Below, in pieces: positions 15,329-22,524 of a DNA stretch of 64,000 nt. Position numbers and translations under genes: made by a program. Numbering within the stretch: position 1 is the stretch's first letter; the number at the start of each line of letters is the position of its first letter. The notes under the pieces are model-generated. The model was not told where the DNA came from. It saw nothing but the letters and a program-made list of their open reading frames with translations, and ran no database searches. The stretch lies in NCBI GenBank assembly GCA_965220315.1, contig CBDCPP010000001.1, forward strand, positions 1,054,001 through 1,118,000, read 5' to 3'. This DNA comes from JAPOXK01 sp965220315. Its GTDB lineage: Bacteria > Chloroflexota > Dehalococcoidia > Bin125.

Positions 15329-16102
15329 TTAGGCGCGGAGTGCGCGCCTTTCTTCCCTAAACAGAGATCGCTGTAGCCAAGCCCTCAGGCGGGGGATATA
15401 GCGATAGCGTTCGATCCGCGTCGCGAGCATCATTCCCGCGATTGCCGGGGGTAACCCCAGCACCGCGTCCAGAAAGTAGTGATTTCCGGTCACGATGATG
15501 CTGGCCAACATCAGCGATGCGATCAACAGTCCCGCCACGGTCCCGCGCCGCCCGCCAAGGATGCGGTACAACGTCGCTCCGATGATCACTGCGAATCCGA
15601 AGTGCATACTTGGTACCGCCGCGAACTGATTCACTAGTGCTGAATCGCTGTATTTCAGGACAAACGCCGACTCCAGCGTGTCCACGAATCCAGCTGCGGG
15701 CAGCAGCCGCGGCGGTGCTACCGGGAACACCGTATACCCAATCAGTGCCAGCGCTCCCGCAATGAAGATCGCATTGCGCGCCCAACGGTAATCGTCCGTG
15801 TGTCGGAATAGCGTCCATGCACCGAACAGCGCGATTAATGGGAAATGACCCCAAAAGTACCAAAGGCTGAAGAAATGCATGATCAGGTCGTAGCCGAGCA
15901 GGCCGATCTGCAGAGGTAGTTCGACAAAGATCCCCAACGCTTGCTCTGTAGAAACGATGATCTGGGCGTTATCGAAGGCGTCCTCGACGCGACCTGTTGC
16001 CAGAACGCGTGCCAGGTAGTAGGCCCCATACGCCACCGCAACTAATGCGACTTCCCGTCCGAGACGGACCGCATAGCGGTGGCGAGGGGCTGCGCGGATC
16101 AC
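15329..16102 (-). CDS. PAP2_3 / Aur1-like membrane protein (inositol-phosphoceramide-synthase family)
   Basis: 257 residues with about six membrane segments. It lacks the usual KxxxxxxRP motif and instead has FPVAPPRLLP, AVPSMHFGFA and TGNHYFLDAVLG, the pattern of the Aur1/Ipt1 branch, whose eukaryotic members transfer phosphoinositol to ceramide. The His of PSMH and of GNHYFLD are the expected catalytic pair. It lies upstream of the serine-palmitoyltransferase-like gene on the same strand with a gap of about 150 bp. A lipid head-group transferase or lipid phosphatase acting outside the membrane is likely; the exact substrate is unknown. Start is GTG at 16102. Confidence 0.8.
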   Translation of the reverse strand: MIRAAPRHRYAVRLGREVALVAVAYGAYYLARVLATGRVEDAFDNAQIIVSTEQALGIFVELPLQIGLLGYDLIMHFFSLWYFWGHFPLIALFGAWTLFRHTDDYRWARNAIFIAGALALIGYTVFPVAPPRLLPAAGFVDTLESAFVLKYSDSALVNQFAAVPSMHFGFAVIIGATLYRILGGRRGTVAGLLIASLMLASIIVTGNHYFLDAVLGLPPAIAGMMLATRIERYRYIPRLRAWLQRSLFREERRALRA

Positions 16103-16252
16103 CGTTTCGTCCTGTGGAGTGTCGTCTGTGAGGCTCGCTAGAATATCAGATGGCCAAAGTGTGCCCTACCGCACCCCGCATGAGCAACGCGCTCATTGGG
16201 GATAGTGGGTCCTGCTCCGGGCGGCCATGGACAAGGATTCTTTCCCAAGGCA

Positions 16253-16597
16253 CTAGGATTGTTTGCGCCGGCCAGAGCGCAGCACTCGATGCTCTTCCTC
16301 CAGCGCAGCCTTGTCCAGGAATAGCTGCGCGAAATCGCGCGTCGGCATTGCGGCCATCGTTTCGTAGCGGATATTTCCGCCTGCTGCCTCACGGGTTAGG
16401 ATTCGCATCGCTGTCTCCATGTTTGGGCAGTCGAGAGTTACCACGAAGTCATAGCGTCCCATCGTGGCGTATGAACTCAGCACGCGCCCGCCGAGTTGCT
16501 TGGCACGTTTCACTGCTTCCTCGTGCCGCGCGATTAGATGGTCGTGGTTTTGCGCGCCTTGGCTCGTAACCTGTCCCAGTGCGATGAAGATCGGCAT
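16253..16597 (-). CDS. GYD domain protein
   Basis: About 114 residues. MPIFIALGQVTSQGAQN, GGRVLSSYATMGRYDFVVTLDCP and GGNIRYETMAAMP are the strands of the small ferredoxin-like GYD domain, named for the conserved Gly-Tyr-Asp (here GRYDF). Its function is unknown; it is widespread in Chloroflexota and Actinobacteria. A GGGGAAAG ribosome-binding site supports ATG at 16597 over an in-frame start at 16636. A TATAGT hexamer on the minus strand at 16649-16654 may be its -10 element. Divergent from the LysM gene. Confidence 0.85.
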   Translation of the reverse strand: MPIFIALGQVTSQGAQNHDHLIARHEEAVKRAKQLGGRVLSSYATMGRYDFVVTLDCPNMETAMRILTREAAGGNIRYETMAAMPTRDFAQLFLDKAALEEEHRVLRSGRRKQS

Positions 16598-16686
16598 CGC
16601 TTTCCCCGATCGGCGATCTCGCTTGTACGCTTGCAAGAACTGAGTAGACTATACGCTAGTGGTGGTGGCCCTCTTGGAGGCCGCTC

Positions 16687-17496
16687 GTGCGTCTTGATGT
16701 CAAAAGCGCAAGCTTTCTTGCTACTGGCGCTTTTCTCCTCCTCCTCATCTTCGGCGTTGCTTGGCCAGGGTCGGGCGTCTGGCTCCTCGTACTGGGGCTC
16801 CTGACTCTGTTTGTATCGCTGATCGTCTGGTGGATCGACTCCGCCACTGTTTCCAGCTCCAGTGTGATCTCTGCCTCGGGCGGCTATAGCCCCGGGAGGG
16901 CAACATTCCGCGGTGGCAATCCCTCCCGCCGCTCGCGCCTTCTGTACTTGGGCCTGCCTGGACCCGACGGTAGTGGCCACTGGGTGCTCCCGGGCTCTGT
17001 ACATATCACCTTGGTCGCCGGTGCGATCGGCATTCTCGCTCTCATCATCTTTATCGCCGACGCTGTTGGCGAGCAAGGATCTGGTACTGCTCCTCCTTCC
17101 GTCGCCGAGCAGCCTCTCGACTCTGGAGCTATCGACTTCGACAAACCAGTCACTCTTGATCCTACAGCGCCCCTTGACCCTGCTGCTGAACCAGCAGCCT
17201 CTAGCCGCGATCCCATCGATGTTCAGGGGCCCACCAACCCCCAACCAGGGCTCGCTCGCCCTATTGAGGTTGTGAATGCGCCGCGCGAAACACCCAATAC
17301 GGTCCTCTATGAGGTCGTTGCCGGAGACACTATCTACGACATCGCCAGCGCGCTCGGCTCTTCCGTTAACGTGATCATCGAGGCCAATGACATTGGTGAG
17401 TTCGACATCATCCATGTTGGCCAGATCTTGCTCATCCCTCTCCTTGATGAAGAGGCGGATGATACCAATGGATCGTCTACCGACCCCGATCCCTAG
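16687..17496 (+). CDS. Multi-pass membrane protein with C-terminal LysM domain
   Basis: 269 residues. GTG start with TTGGAGG 6 nt upstream. Two membrane helices (about 9-26 and 31-50), a third (about 106-126), then a Pro/Ala/Asp-rich spacer and one LysM domain (about 208-251: YEVVAGDTIYDIASALGSSV ... NDIGEFDIIHVGQILLIP). LysM binds GlcNAc-containing polymers such as peptidoglycan, so the C-terminus should face the cell wall. No hydrolase domain is present, so it probably anchors the membrane to the wall. Confidence 0.85.
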   Translation: MRLDVKSASFLATGAFLLLLIFGVAWPGSGVWLLVLGLLTLFVSLIVWWIDSATVSSSSVISASGGYSPGRATFRGGNPSRRSRLLYLGLPGPDGSGHWVLPGSVHITLVAGAIGILALIIFIADAVGEQGSGTAPPSVAEQPLDSGAIDFDKPVTLDPTAPLDPAAEPAASSRDPIDVQGPTNPQPGLARPIEVVNAPRETPNTVLYEVVAGDTIYDIASALGSSVNVIIEANDIGEFDIIHVGQILLIPLLDEEADDTNGSSTDPDP

Positions 17497-17600
17497 TGCG
17501 CTATGGGGTGGATCTAGTGCCTATACGGTGCGGCCTACGCTCAGCGTTTCCCTGATTGCCGGAGTTTAATCTTTCGTCTGCCAGGGAACGCAGCGCTGCG

Positions 17601-18374
17601 CTAGCGACCTTTGTATACAGGTGCGCGTCCTTCCATGAAGGCTCGCACACCCTCTTGCATGTCTTCCGTTCGGAGGATCTTGCGGTATAGTTCCGCCTCG
17701 ATCTCCAATCCCCGCTGGAAGGCTCCGTTTGAGGATAACCCTCCCTCGTACGCGGCGCGCTTGTTGTATCGCACCGACAGCGGTGCGTTCGATACGATCT
17801 CCTCGGCCCAAGCGCGCGCGGTTGATTGCAGTTGATCTGGTGGCACGACCGCGTTCACAAGGCCGATCCGGTGCGCTTCGTGGGCATCGATGTGGTTCCC
17901 GCGCAGCAGCAACTCCAGCGCCAGCCCGAACGGGACGTATCGCACTAGGCGCTGAGCTTGTCCGGCTGCAGACAGCAGTCCCCGACGCGGCGCTACGCTT
18001 CCGATCCGGGCCCCCTCCGACATAATTCGCAAGTCGCAGGCCAAGGCTAGTGCGAACCCCGCCGCTAAGCACCAGCCATTGATCGCTGCGATCACGGGTT
18101 TGGAGATCTGGTCGATGGCGAAAGGGGCATCGGGGTCGACGCCGTCGTAGCGTTCCCGCTCGTCTTGCGCCGCGTTCGTGCGTACCAGATCCCGGCCGGA
18201 CGAGAAGGCACGCCCGGTCCCGGTCACGATCGCCACATGTAGCGACTCATCTGCTTCGAACTCTGGCCAGAACCGCGCTAGCTCGCTGAACATTTCAGGG
18301 CTGAGCGAGTTCATTTTCTCTGGCCGATCGAGCGTCAAGGTGACAATCGGCCCGTCCACTTCCGTGCGGATCAT
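17601..18374 (-). CDS. Enoyl-CoA hydratase/isomerase (crotonase) family protein
   Basis: 257 residues of the crotonase superfamily. The two oxyanion-hole segments are present (AFSSGRDL and NGWCLAAGF). At the position of the first catalytic Glu of hydratase (normally PE in FGxPE) the sequence has GSVAPRRG, so this Glu is Ala; the second one (ALELLLRG) is kept. It is therefore probably an isomerase, hydrolase or other crotonase rather than a standard hydratase. Its start overlaps the stop of the MoaD-like gene by 4 nt (ATGA), so the two are translationally coupled. Confidence 0.85.
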   Translation of the reverse strand: MIRTEVDGPIVTLTLDRPEKMNSLSPEMFSELARFWPEFEADESLHVAIVTGTGRAFSSGRDLVRTNAAQDERERYDGVDPDAPFAIDQISKPVIAAINGWCLAAGFALALACDLRIMSEGARIGSVAPRRGLLSAAGQAQRLVRYVPFGLALELLLRGNHIDAHEAHRIGLVNAVVPPDQLQSTARAWAEEIVSNAPLSVRYNKRAAYEGGLSSNGAFQRGLEIEAELYRKILRTEDMQEGVRAFMEGRAPVYKGR

Positions 18375-18667
18375 GAACGAACTCCGATCACGCTACCTCC
18401 TGCTACTGCTGGGACGATACTCACTTCGTCTCCAGCTTGGAGGGCTGTCTGTAGTCCTTGCAAGAAGCGCACGTCCTCACCATTTACGAACATATTCACG
18501 AACCGTCGTAGCTCGCCCTTCTCGTCCACCAACCGCGCCGCGATTCCTGCGTAGGACTCTTCCAGATTCGAGATTAGCGCCTCAATGTCGGCTGCCTCCG
18601 CCGTCACTGCATCTTGGTTATTGGTGATCCCACGTAGTGGCGTCGGAATGCGCACTGTGATGCTCAT
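18371..18667 (-). CDS. MoaD/ThiS-like ubiquitin-fold protein with extended C-terminus
   Basis: 98 residues: MSITVRIPTPLRG start, beta-grasp core, VNMFVNGEDVRFLQGLQTAL, EVSIVPAVAGG. MoaD/ThiS/SAMP proteins carry sulfur or are conjugated through a terminal Gly-Gly; here GG is followed by seven more residues (SVIGVRS), so activation would need prior cleavage. GAGAGGAT upstream supports ATG 18667 over a start at 18760. The stop overlaps the crotonase start. A DAHP-synthase-like gene lies 104 bp upstream. Involvement in sulfur transfer to a small molecule is possible, but no adenylating (MoeB/ThiF) partner is in the window. Confidence 0.8.
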   Translation of the reverse strand: MSITVRIPTPLRGITNNQDAVTAEAADIEALISNLEESYAGIAARLVDEKGELRRFVNMFVNGEDVRFLQGLQTALQAGDEVSIVPAVAGGSVIGVRS

Positions 18668-18771
18668 CCATGATCCTCTCTCGCTGGCGAGATTGCTTTC
18701 CTGTTCCGCAGATTCAGTATGACGGCCTGTTCCTGCCGCGGGGCAGGTGTTGCGCATCATGTCCGTGCTGC

Positions 18772-19794
18772 TCAGACACGCTGTAGCGGCCGCCCTAGCG
18801 CCTGTGCCAAGAGATCGAGACCCTGTATTAATTCCCCGTACTGCTCCAACGCCAGTGACTGAGCGCCGTCAACGAGTGCCCGACCCGGCGCTGGATGCAC
18901 CTCGATCGCTAAGCCATCTGCTCCCGCGGCCACGGCTGCCAGAGCCAGTCGCTCCACTAGATCCGCTCTCCCTGCTCCGCGCGCCGGGTCTACCAGAACT
19001 GGCAGGTGCGTCAGCTCTTTGAGCACCGGTACCGCTGATAGATCAAGCGTCGCAGGCATGGAGGAATCGTAGGAGCGAATACCTGACTCGCAGAGCACCA
19101 GCCGTTCGTTCCCCGCGTGCAGCACATGTTCCGCGCTCAGCAGCCACTCGTCTACGGTTGCTGAAAGCCCTCGGTGCAAGAGGATCGCCCGATCGGTCTC
19201 GGCGGCCGCTTCGAGTAGCCCAAAGTTCTGCATATTGAATGGGCCGATCTCAATCACATCGACATAGGACGCTATCGTCGCCACCTCGGCGACGCTCGGC
19301 ACCTCACTTACTACCGCAAGCCCCGCCGCCTCTCCTGCCGCTGCGAGGCGCTGGAGGCCTTCCTCACCTGCACCACGGAAGGCGTACGGCGACTGCCCAG
19401 GCCGCATTGCCCCCCCCCATAGCAGGGACACGCCTTGTGCTTTTAGCGATACTGCCAACGCTTCCAGATCATGCCCTTCCTCCACAGCACCTGGGCCCGC
19501 CATGATCGTTAAGCTTCCCTTGCTGATGCGTACGCTTCCGACTGCAACAGACGATGCCGCCCGCTCAGGATCTTTGCTCGCAAGCTTGTACGATTTGCCA
19601 AGCTGGACCACGCTGTCGACTCGTGGCAGCGTGCGCATCTCTTGCGGTAGCTCCGGTGCTTGCGGGCCTACCACGGTCACAATGGTCCGCTCTACTCCTA
19701 CGGTCAGCTCACCGCGGCAGCCGTGTCTTTCCAGACACGCGAGCACTCGTTCTAGATCTGCTTGTACGGCCTCGGTGCTCATCACGATCACCAT
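18772..19794 (-). CDS. DAHP-synthase-like protein with altered active site
   Basis: 340 residues with the layout of the ferredoxin-like-domain plus TIM-barrel DAHP synthase (AroF/AroG class I-beta). The scaffold is clear: WGGAMRPGQSPYAFRG, IGPFNMQNF, LCESGIRSYD, LPVLVDPARGAG and IEVHPAPGRALVDGAQSL. Active-site residues differ: GPCSVE is GPGAVE (metal Cys to Gly102), FKPRTS is MRPGQS, ARNMQNF is PFNMQNF, LLKRG is LLHRG, CERGIRT is CESGIRS, and DPSHAAG is DPARGAG (metal His to Arg272). Only the metal ligands Glu298 and Asp309 remain. It probably does not make DAHP. A GGAGG site precedes ATG 19794. Confidence 0.85.
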   Translation of the reverse strand: MVIVMSTEAVQADLERVLACLERHGCRGELTVGVERTIVTVVGPQAPELPQEMRTLPRVDSVVQLGKSYKLASKDPERAASSVAVGSVRISKGSLTIMAGPGAVEEGHDLEALAVSLKAQGVSLLWGGAMRPGQSPYAFRGAGEEGLQRLAAAGEAAGLAVVSEVPSVAEVATIASYVDVIEIGPFNMQNFGLLEAAAETDRAILLHRGLSATVDEWLLSAEHVLHAGNERLVLCESGIRSYDSSMPATLDLSAVPVLKELTHLPVLVDPARGAGRADLVERLALAAVAAGADGLAIEVHPAPGRALVDGAQSLALEQYGELIQGLDLLAQALGRPLQRV

Positions 19795-19835
19795 GGGTGA
19801 ACTTCGCGCCTCCGTGAGTCGGATCGCGCCGACCG

Positions 19836-20114
19836 CTAGCCTGCCACTGATCCTGGGCCTTCGGCTGTCGTCCGCCAGACTAATGCGCAGGCGTCGCAGA
19901 GCAAGGCCTCTAGCACGGACTCCCCCGTCTCGGTGTCTTCATACGAGAGTCTCAGCGGCGTTCCGCAGTCTGGGCACAGTGGATTGAGCACGTAGTCGAA
20001 GTCGCCGCTGGTGATTGCCGTGCGATGCACCAGCGTATCGAAGTCCGTCCACTCGTCAAAAGGGACGGAGCGTATCTCATAGTCGGTCGTAGCGCTGCCA
20101 TTGTCAGTCGTCAT
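19836..20114 (-). CDS. Small zinc-ribbon protein, 92 aa
   Basis: A short acidic protein with one treble-clef-like ribbon: NPLCPDCGTPLRLSYED ... ALLCDACALVWR (two CxxC pairs about 28 residues apart). The N-terminal region is FDEWTDFDTLVHRTAIT. No other domain. It is 41 bp upstream of the DAHP-synthase-like gene on the same strand and probably in the same transcript, hinting at a shared process, but its function is unknown. TAGTAT exactly 6 nt before the ATG and no ribosome-binding site suggest a leaderless start. Confidence 0.75.
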   Translation of the reverse strand: MTTDNGSATTDYEIRSVPFDEWTDFDTLVHRTAITSGDFDYVLNPLCPDCGTPLRLSYEDTETGESVLEALLCDACALVWRTTAEGPGSVAG

Positions 20115-20120
20115 GGTTCG

Positions 20121-20126
20121 ATACTA
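20121..20126 (-). promoter_or_regulatory. -10 element, leaderless type
   Basis: Minus strand TAGTAT, then CGAACC (6 nt), then ATG at 20114. Confidence 0.55.
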
Positions 20127-20197
20127 GAGGCCTCGGCGGGCGCGGTCTGCACCGGAAGAGGTATCGGCCTTGACAGGCACTCATCACTCATAAAGTA

Positions 20198-20224
20198 GAG
20201 CCGGCCCGCAGTGCGGACCGGCTC
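20198..20224 (-). terminator. Long GC-rich hairpin, probable terminator
   Basis: GAGCCGGCCCGC - AGT - GCGGACCGGCTC: 11 of 12 pairs match. On the minus strand it is followed by TACTTTATGA, a modest T-rich run, and it lies downstream of the 91-aa zinc protein gene (ends 20361). Terminator is the simplest reading. The remaining gap 20127-20360 holds no convincing gene. Confidence 0.5.
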
Positions 20225-20360
20225 AAGCGGAGTCCGGGACCCCCATCCCTCAGAGATATGCGGCTCCGTCTGTTGGCGGGCCGACTTTTGATGCATTCAC
20301 CAGCGCGTGGCGGCAACCTCTTGCTGGGTTAGGCACTTTGATCAGGCATAGATGCGAATG

Positions 20361-20636
20361 CTAGGAGGCGCTCCAACCTGTCCGTCGCGCGGTTCCAATT
20401 GTCTCGCGCACGTGTGGCTCGGTAGTCGTTGCAGATCGCCAGTTCGGCCGCCAGCTGACTGGGTTGTCGACAAAGATGTCTGAGTTATTTGTGCGGTCGT
20501 ATCCCTGGAATGAATTGCTGAACCGCTTGCGCTTACCGCACTTCCGGCAGCGTGCCCAACTCGTTGTGCCCTCCGGTGGGCGGACGAGCCAGTGATGGAC
20601 GCAGTGCTTCGTCAGGATCTTCACCGCTGTTGTCAT
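20361..20636 (-). CDS. Small C-x-HHW zinc-ribbon-like protein, 91 aa
   Basis: Core HCVHHWLVRPPEGTTSWARC, then RKCGKRKRFSN: the same C-x2-HHW ... C-x2-CG-x-x-KRF pattern as the 63-residue protein at 3668-3859, followed by an extra polar tail of about 50 residues. GGAGGTG lies about 7 nt upstream of the ATG at 20636, so this start is chosen over 20681. Likely one zinc ion bound. Function unknown; Arg/Lys-rich loops suggest nucleic-acid contact, which is inference. Confidence 0.7.
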   Translation of the reverse strand: MTTAVKILTKHCVHHWLVRPPEGTTSWARCRKCGKRKRFSNSFQGYDRTNNSDIFVDNPVSWRPNWRSATTTEPHVRETIGTARRTGWSAS

Positions 20637-20681
20637 TGGGGCACCTCCCGATTCGGCAGACGCCGTCCTCCTGCGCGCCAC

Positions 20682-20984
20682 GAGGGCTCGCGTGTACTCA
20701 GCCAGTCTCCCGCTAGACGAGAAGGTGACTGCAGCCGATCGGAGACAGGAAAAAGGGTGTTCTTAGTGACGACGTACATGCCGATCGCGCGAACAGCCCG
20801 CCAGTGAACCCGTGTCTAGTTCACAAGGCGGGCACGCTCTGGTCAACGCTATCCCCTTGCGTTTTACTCGCGATTAACGGAAGGCGTCTGAGCGCACTTG
20901 TACGTGGCGCTCGCTATGCCTGTTGAATCGGGCGGCACTCGATCTGATTCGGTTGTACTGTGCCCGTCTAGTCGGTGTACTCAC
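20682..20984. other. Intergenic gap, nothing assigned
   Basis: About 300 bp between two minus-strand genes. No open frame with convincing coding character, no hairpin of note and no clear promoter beyond a weak TTGACC on the minus strand near 20845. Confidence 0.5.
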
Positions 20985-21422
20985 TCAGATCTGGTGCTCT
21001 GTCTTCCCCAGGCCTGCCAGTTTGTCTATCCAGCGATAGCGGTAGTTCTCTCCGGTTCGGATGGCGCGAGCGGCCCGCATGACCAGCACTCCTTGGATCA
21101 CGTAATGCGCAGCAAGGAACGGCAACGCCGTTAGCGCGACTGCCAGCACCAAGTCTCTACCGTCATACCGCGTTCCCCATCCAACCAGCGCAGCCGGCAC
21201 CACTATTGCCAGTAGAACCAAGATCACGTTGAACGTGAGGATCTGGAATAGCGCTGCCTGCACTGCCTGCTGCGCTACCCATGGTGACACCATCTTCTGC
21301 CGGTTGTAGATCCCGACAGTTGGGAATAAGCCCAGCAGTGGGAGCACGCTCAGCAGCGCGCAGAGGTGCGCGGCTGCTGCTAGACGTCGCTCAGAGACTG
21401 TGATGGGTCGCTTCACTGCCAT
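20985..21422 (-). CDS. DUF4870 family membrane protein
   Basis: About 145 residues. The start of the domain RRLAAAAHLCALLSVLPLLG, the loop with VSPWVAQQAVQAALFQ and three further hydrophobic segments match the DUF4870 (Tic20-like) layout of small four-helix membrane proteins. Function unknown. ATG 21422 was taken; an in-frame TTG at 21470 adds 16 polar residues (MTQSESDGDSGRR) and cannot be excluded. Confidence 0.75.
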   Translation of the reverse strand: MAVKRPITVSERRLAAAAHLCALLSVLPLLGLFPTVGIYNRQKMVSPWVAQQAVQAALFQILTFNVILVLLAIVVPAALVGWGTRYDGRDLVLAVALTALPFLAAHYVIQGVLVMRAARAIRTGENYRYRWIDKLAGLGKTEHQI

Positions 21423-21470
21423 TCGTGACGCTCTCCGCCCTGAGTCTCCATCGCTCTCGCTCTGCGTCAA

Positions 21471-21843
21471 TTGCTCTGCGAGAGCCGTGACTCACTCTGC
21501 GAGTAGTTGGTGTAGCGCGTGCCAAGATTAAGCGGGCTGGAGCAGCTGCTGTCGACCCTTCGAAGAATGGCGTGCTGACTCCGTAAACAGCGTGACTTGG
21601 TTGGAGACGAAGAGATCAGTAGATCGCTTGCTCGAAAGGGTCTCGATCGGCTTGGCCCACTGGAGTGGGTACTTTAGTTTCCGCACGCGTGTTTCGGTTG
21701 CGTAAGAAGTCGCCCGTTACTTCTCTCTGTGCCTCGCTGCCCCCTACGCGCTAGGCTCTCGAACGACCCGCGTTGCACTCTAGGATGACTCGTGGGGGAG
21801 TACGGCGATCTTATTCGCCCAGTGGTAATAGACTTTATCCTCT
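21471..21843. other. Intergenic gap between divergent genes
   Basis: About 370 bp with no supported gene or RNA. A TAGACT hexamer (21829-21834) lies 9 nt before the DUF3090 start and may be its -10 element. Confidence 0.45.
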
Positions 21844-22389
21844 ATGGCAGAAGCCCAACGTGATCTTGGTCCGCTCAGCTCCCTTGAGGCCGAAGCGATC
21901 GGCGAGCCCGGCCAGCGCCAGTTTCGCCTCCGGTTGATCGCCCACGATGAGGCATCTGCTTTACTTTGGCTTGAGAAGGAACAGGTCGACTCTCTGGCTA
22001 CCGCTGTGCGTCGCGTGCTCGCCCAGAATCGGTGGCCTGGGGAAAGTGGGTGGCCGGATCCACGTCCGCTTGCCGTTTTCCCCTTAACTCCGGATATTGA
22101 CTTCCAGATCGCTCGCCTCGCGCTTGGATATGACGAGAGCAACGGTGCCTTCGCTCTTTATGTCATGGCCGTCGACGATACTGACGCACAGCATCCCAGG
22201 TTGCGAGCGGCTTTCTCGCGAGAGCAAGCGCGCCTCTTCGCCGCTCAAGCGGAAAGCACCGTCGCTGCGGGCCGACCCCTTTGCCCGCTCTGCGGCACAC
22301 CCCTCGCAGCCGGTAAGGATGAGTCCCATCTCTGTCCGCCCTCCAATGGCCACTCAGATGATGCGCTCTCCTGGATCCCTGATCTCTAA
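21844..22389 (+). CDS. DUF3090 family protein
   Basis: 181 residues. EAIGEPGQRQFRLRLIAHDE, WLEKEQVDSLATAVRRVL, and the C-terminal AGRPLCPLCGTPLAAGKDESHLCP with CxxC and a final NG follow the DUF3090 pattern found in Actinobacteria and Chloroflexota. In Actinobacteria the gene is commonly beside a histidine phosphatase and an SCO1664-like gene; neither is here. The Cys pattern suggests a zinc ribbon at the end. Function unknown. No ribosome-binding site precedes the ATG. Confidence 0.85.
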   Translation: MAEAQRDLGPLSSLEAEAIGEPGQRQFRLRLIAHDEASALLWLEKEQVDSLATAVRRVLAQNRWPGESGWPDPRPLAVFPLTPDIDFQIARLALGYDESNGAFALYVMAVDDTDAQHPRLRAAFSREQARLFAAQAESTVAAGRPLCPLCGTPLAAGKDESHLCPPSNGHSDDALSWIPDL

Positions 22390-22524
22390 ACCCGATTTGC
22401 TTCTATAAAGGCTAGAAAGGATCGTGTCCGAGGCAGCAAAACACCTTGCTCTGCGCGGCGTGTGATTGCCTCTATAGTTGCTGTGCACTGAGAGTTACTG
22501 GGCGTTGTGTAGGGAGTTGCCGCC

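Noticed and set aside
20198..20290. Possible structured RNA or tRNA around the GC-rich hairpin
   Set aside because: No T-loop, anticodon arm or CCA-compatible acceptor stem can be formed; a terminator is the simpler reading.
20111..20296. A 61-codon open frame overlapping the zinc-ribbon start by 4 nt
   Set aside because: It spans a strong terminator-like hairpin and the leaderless -10 of the next gene, and has no family-like sequence.
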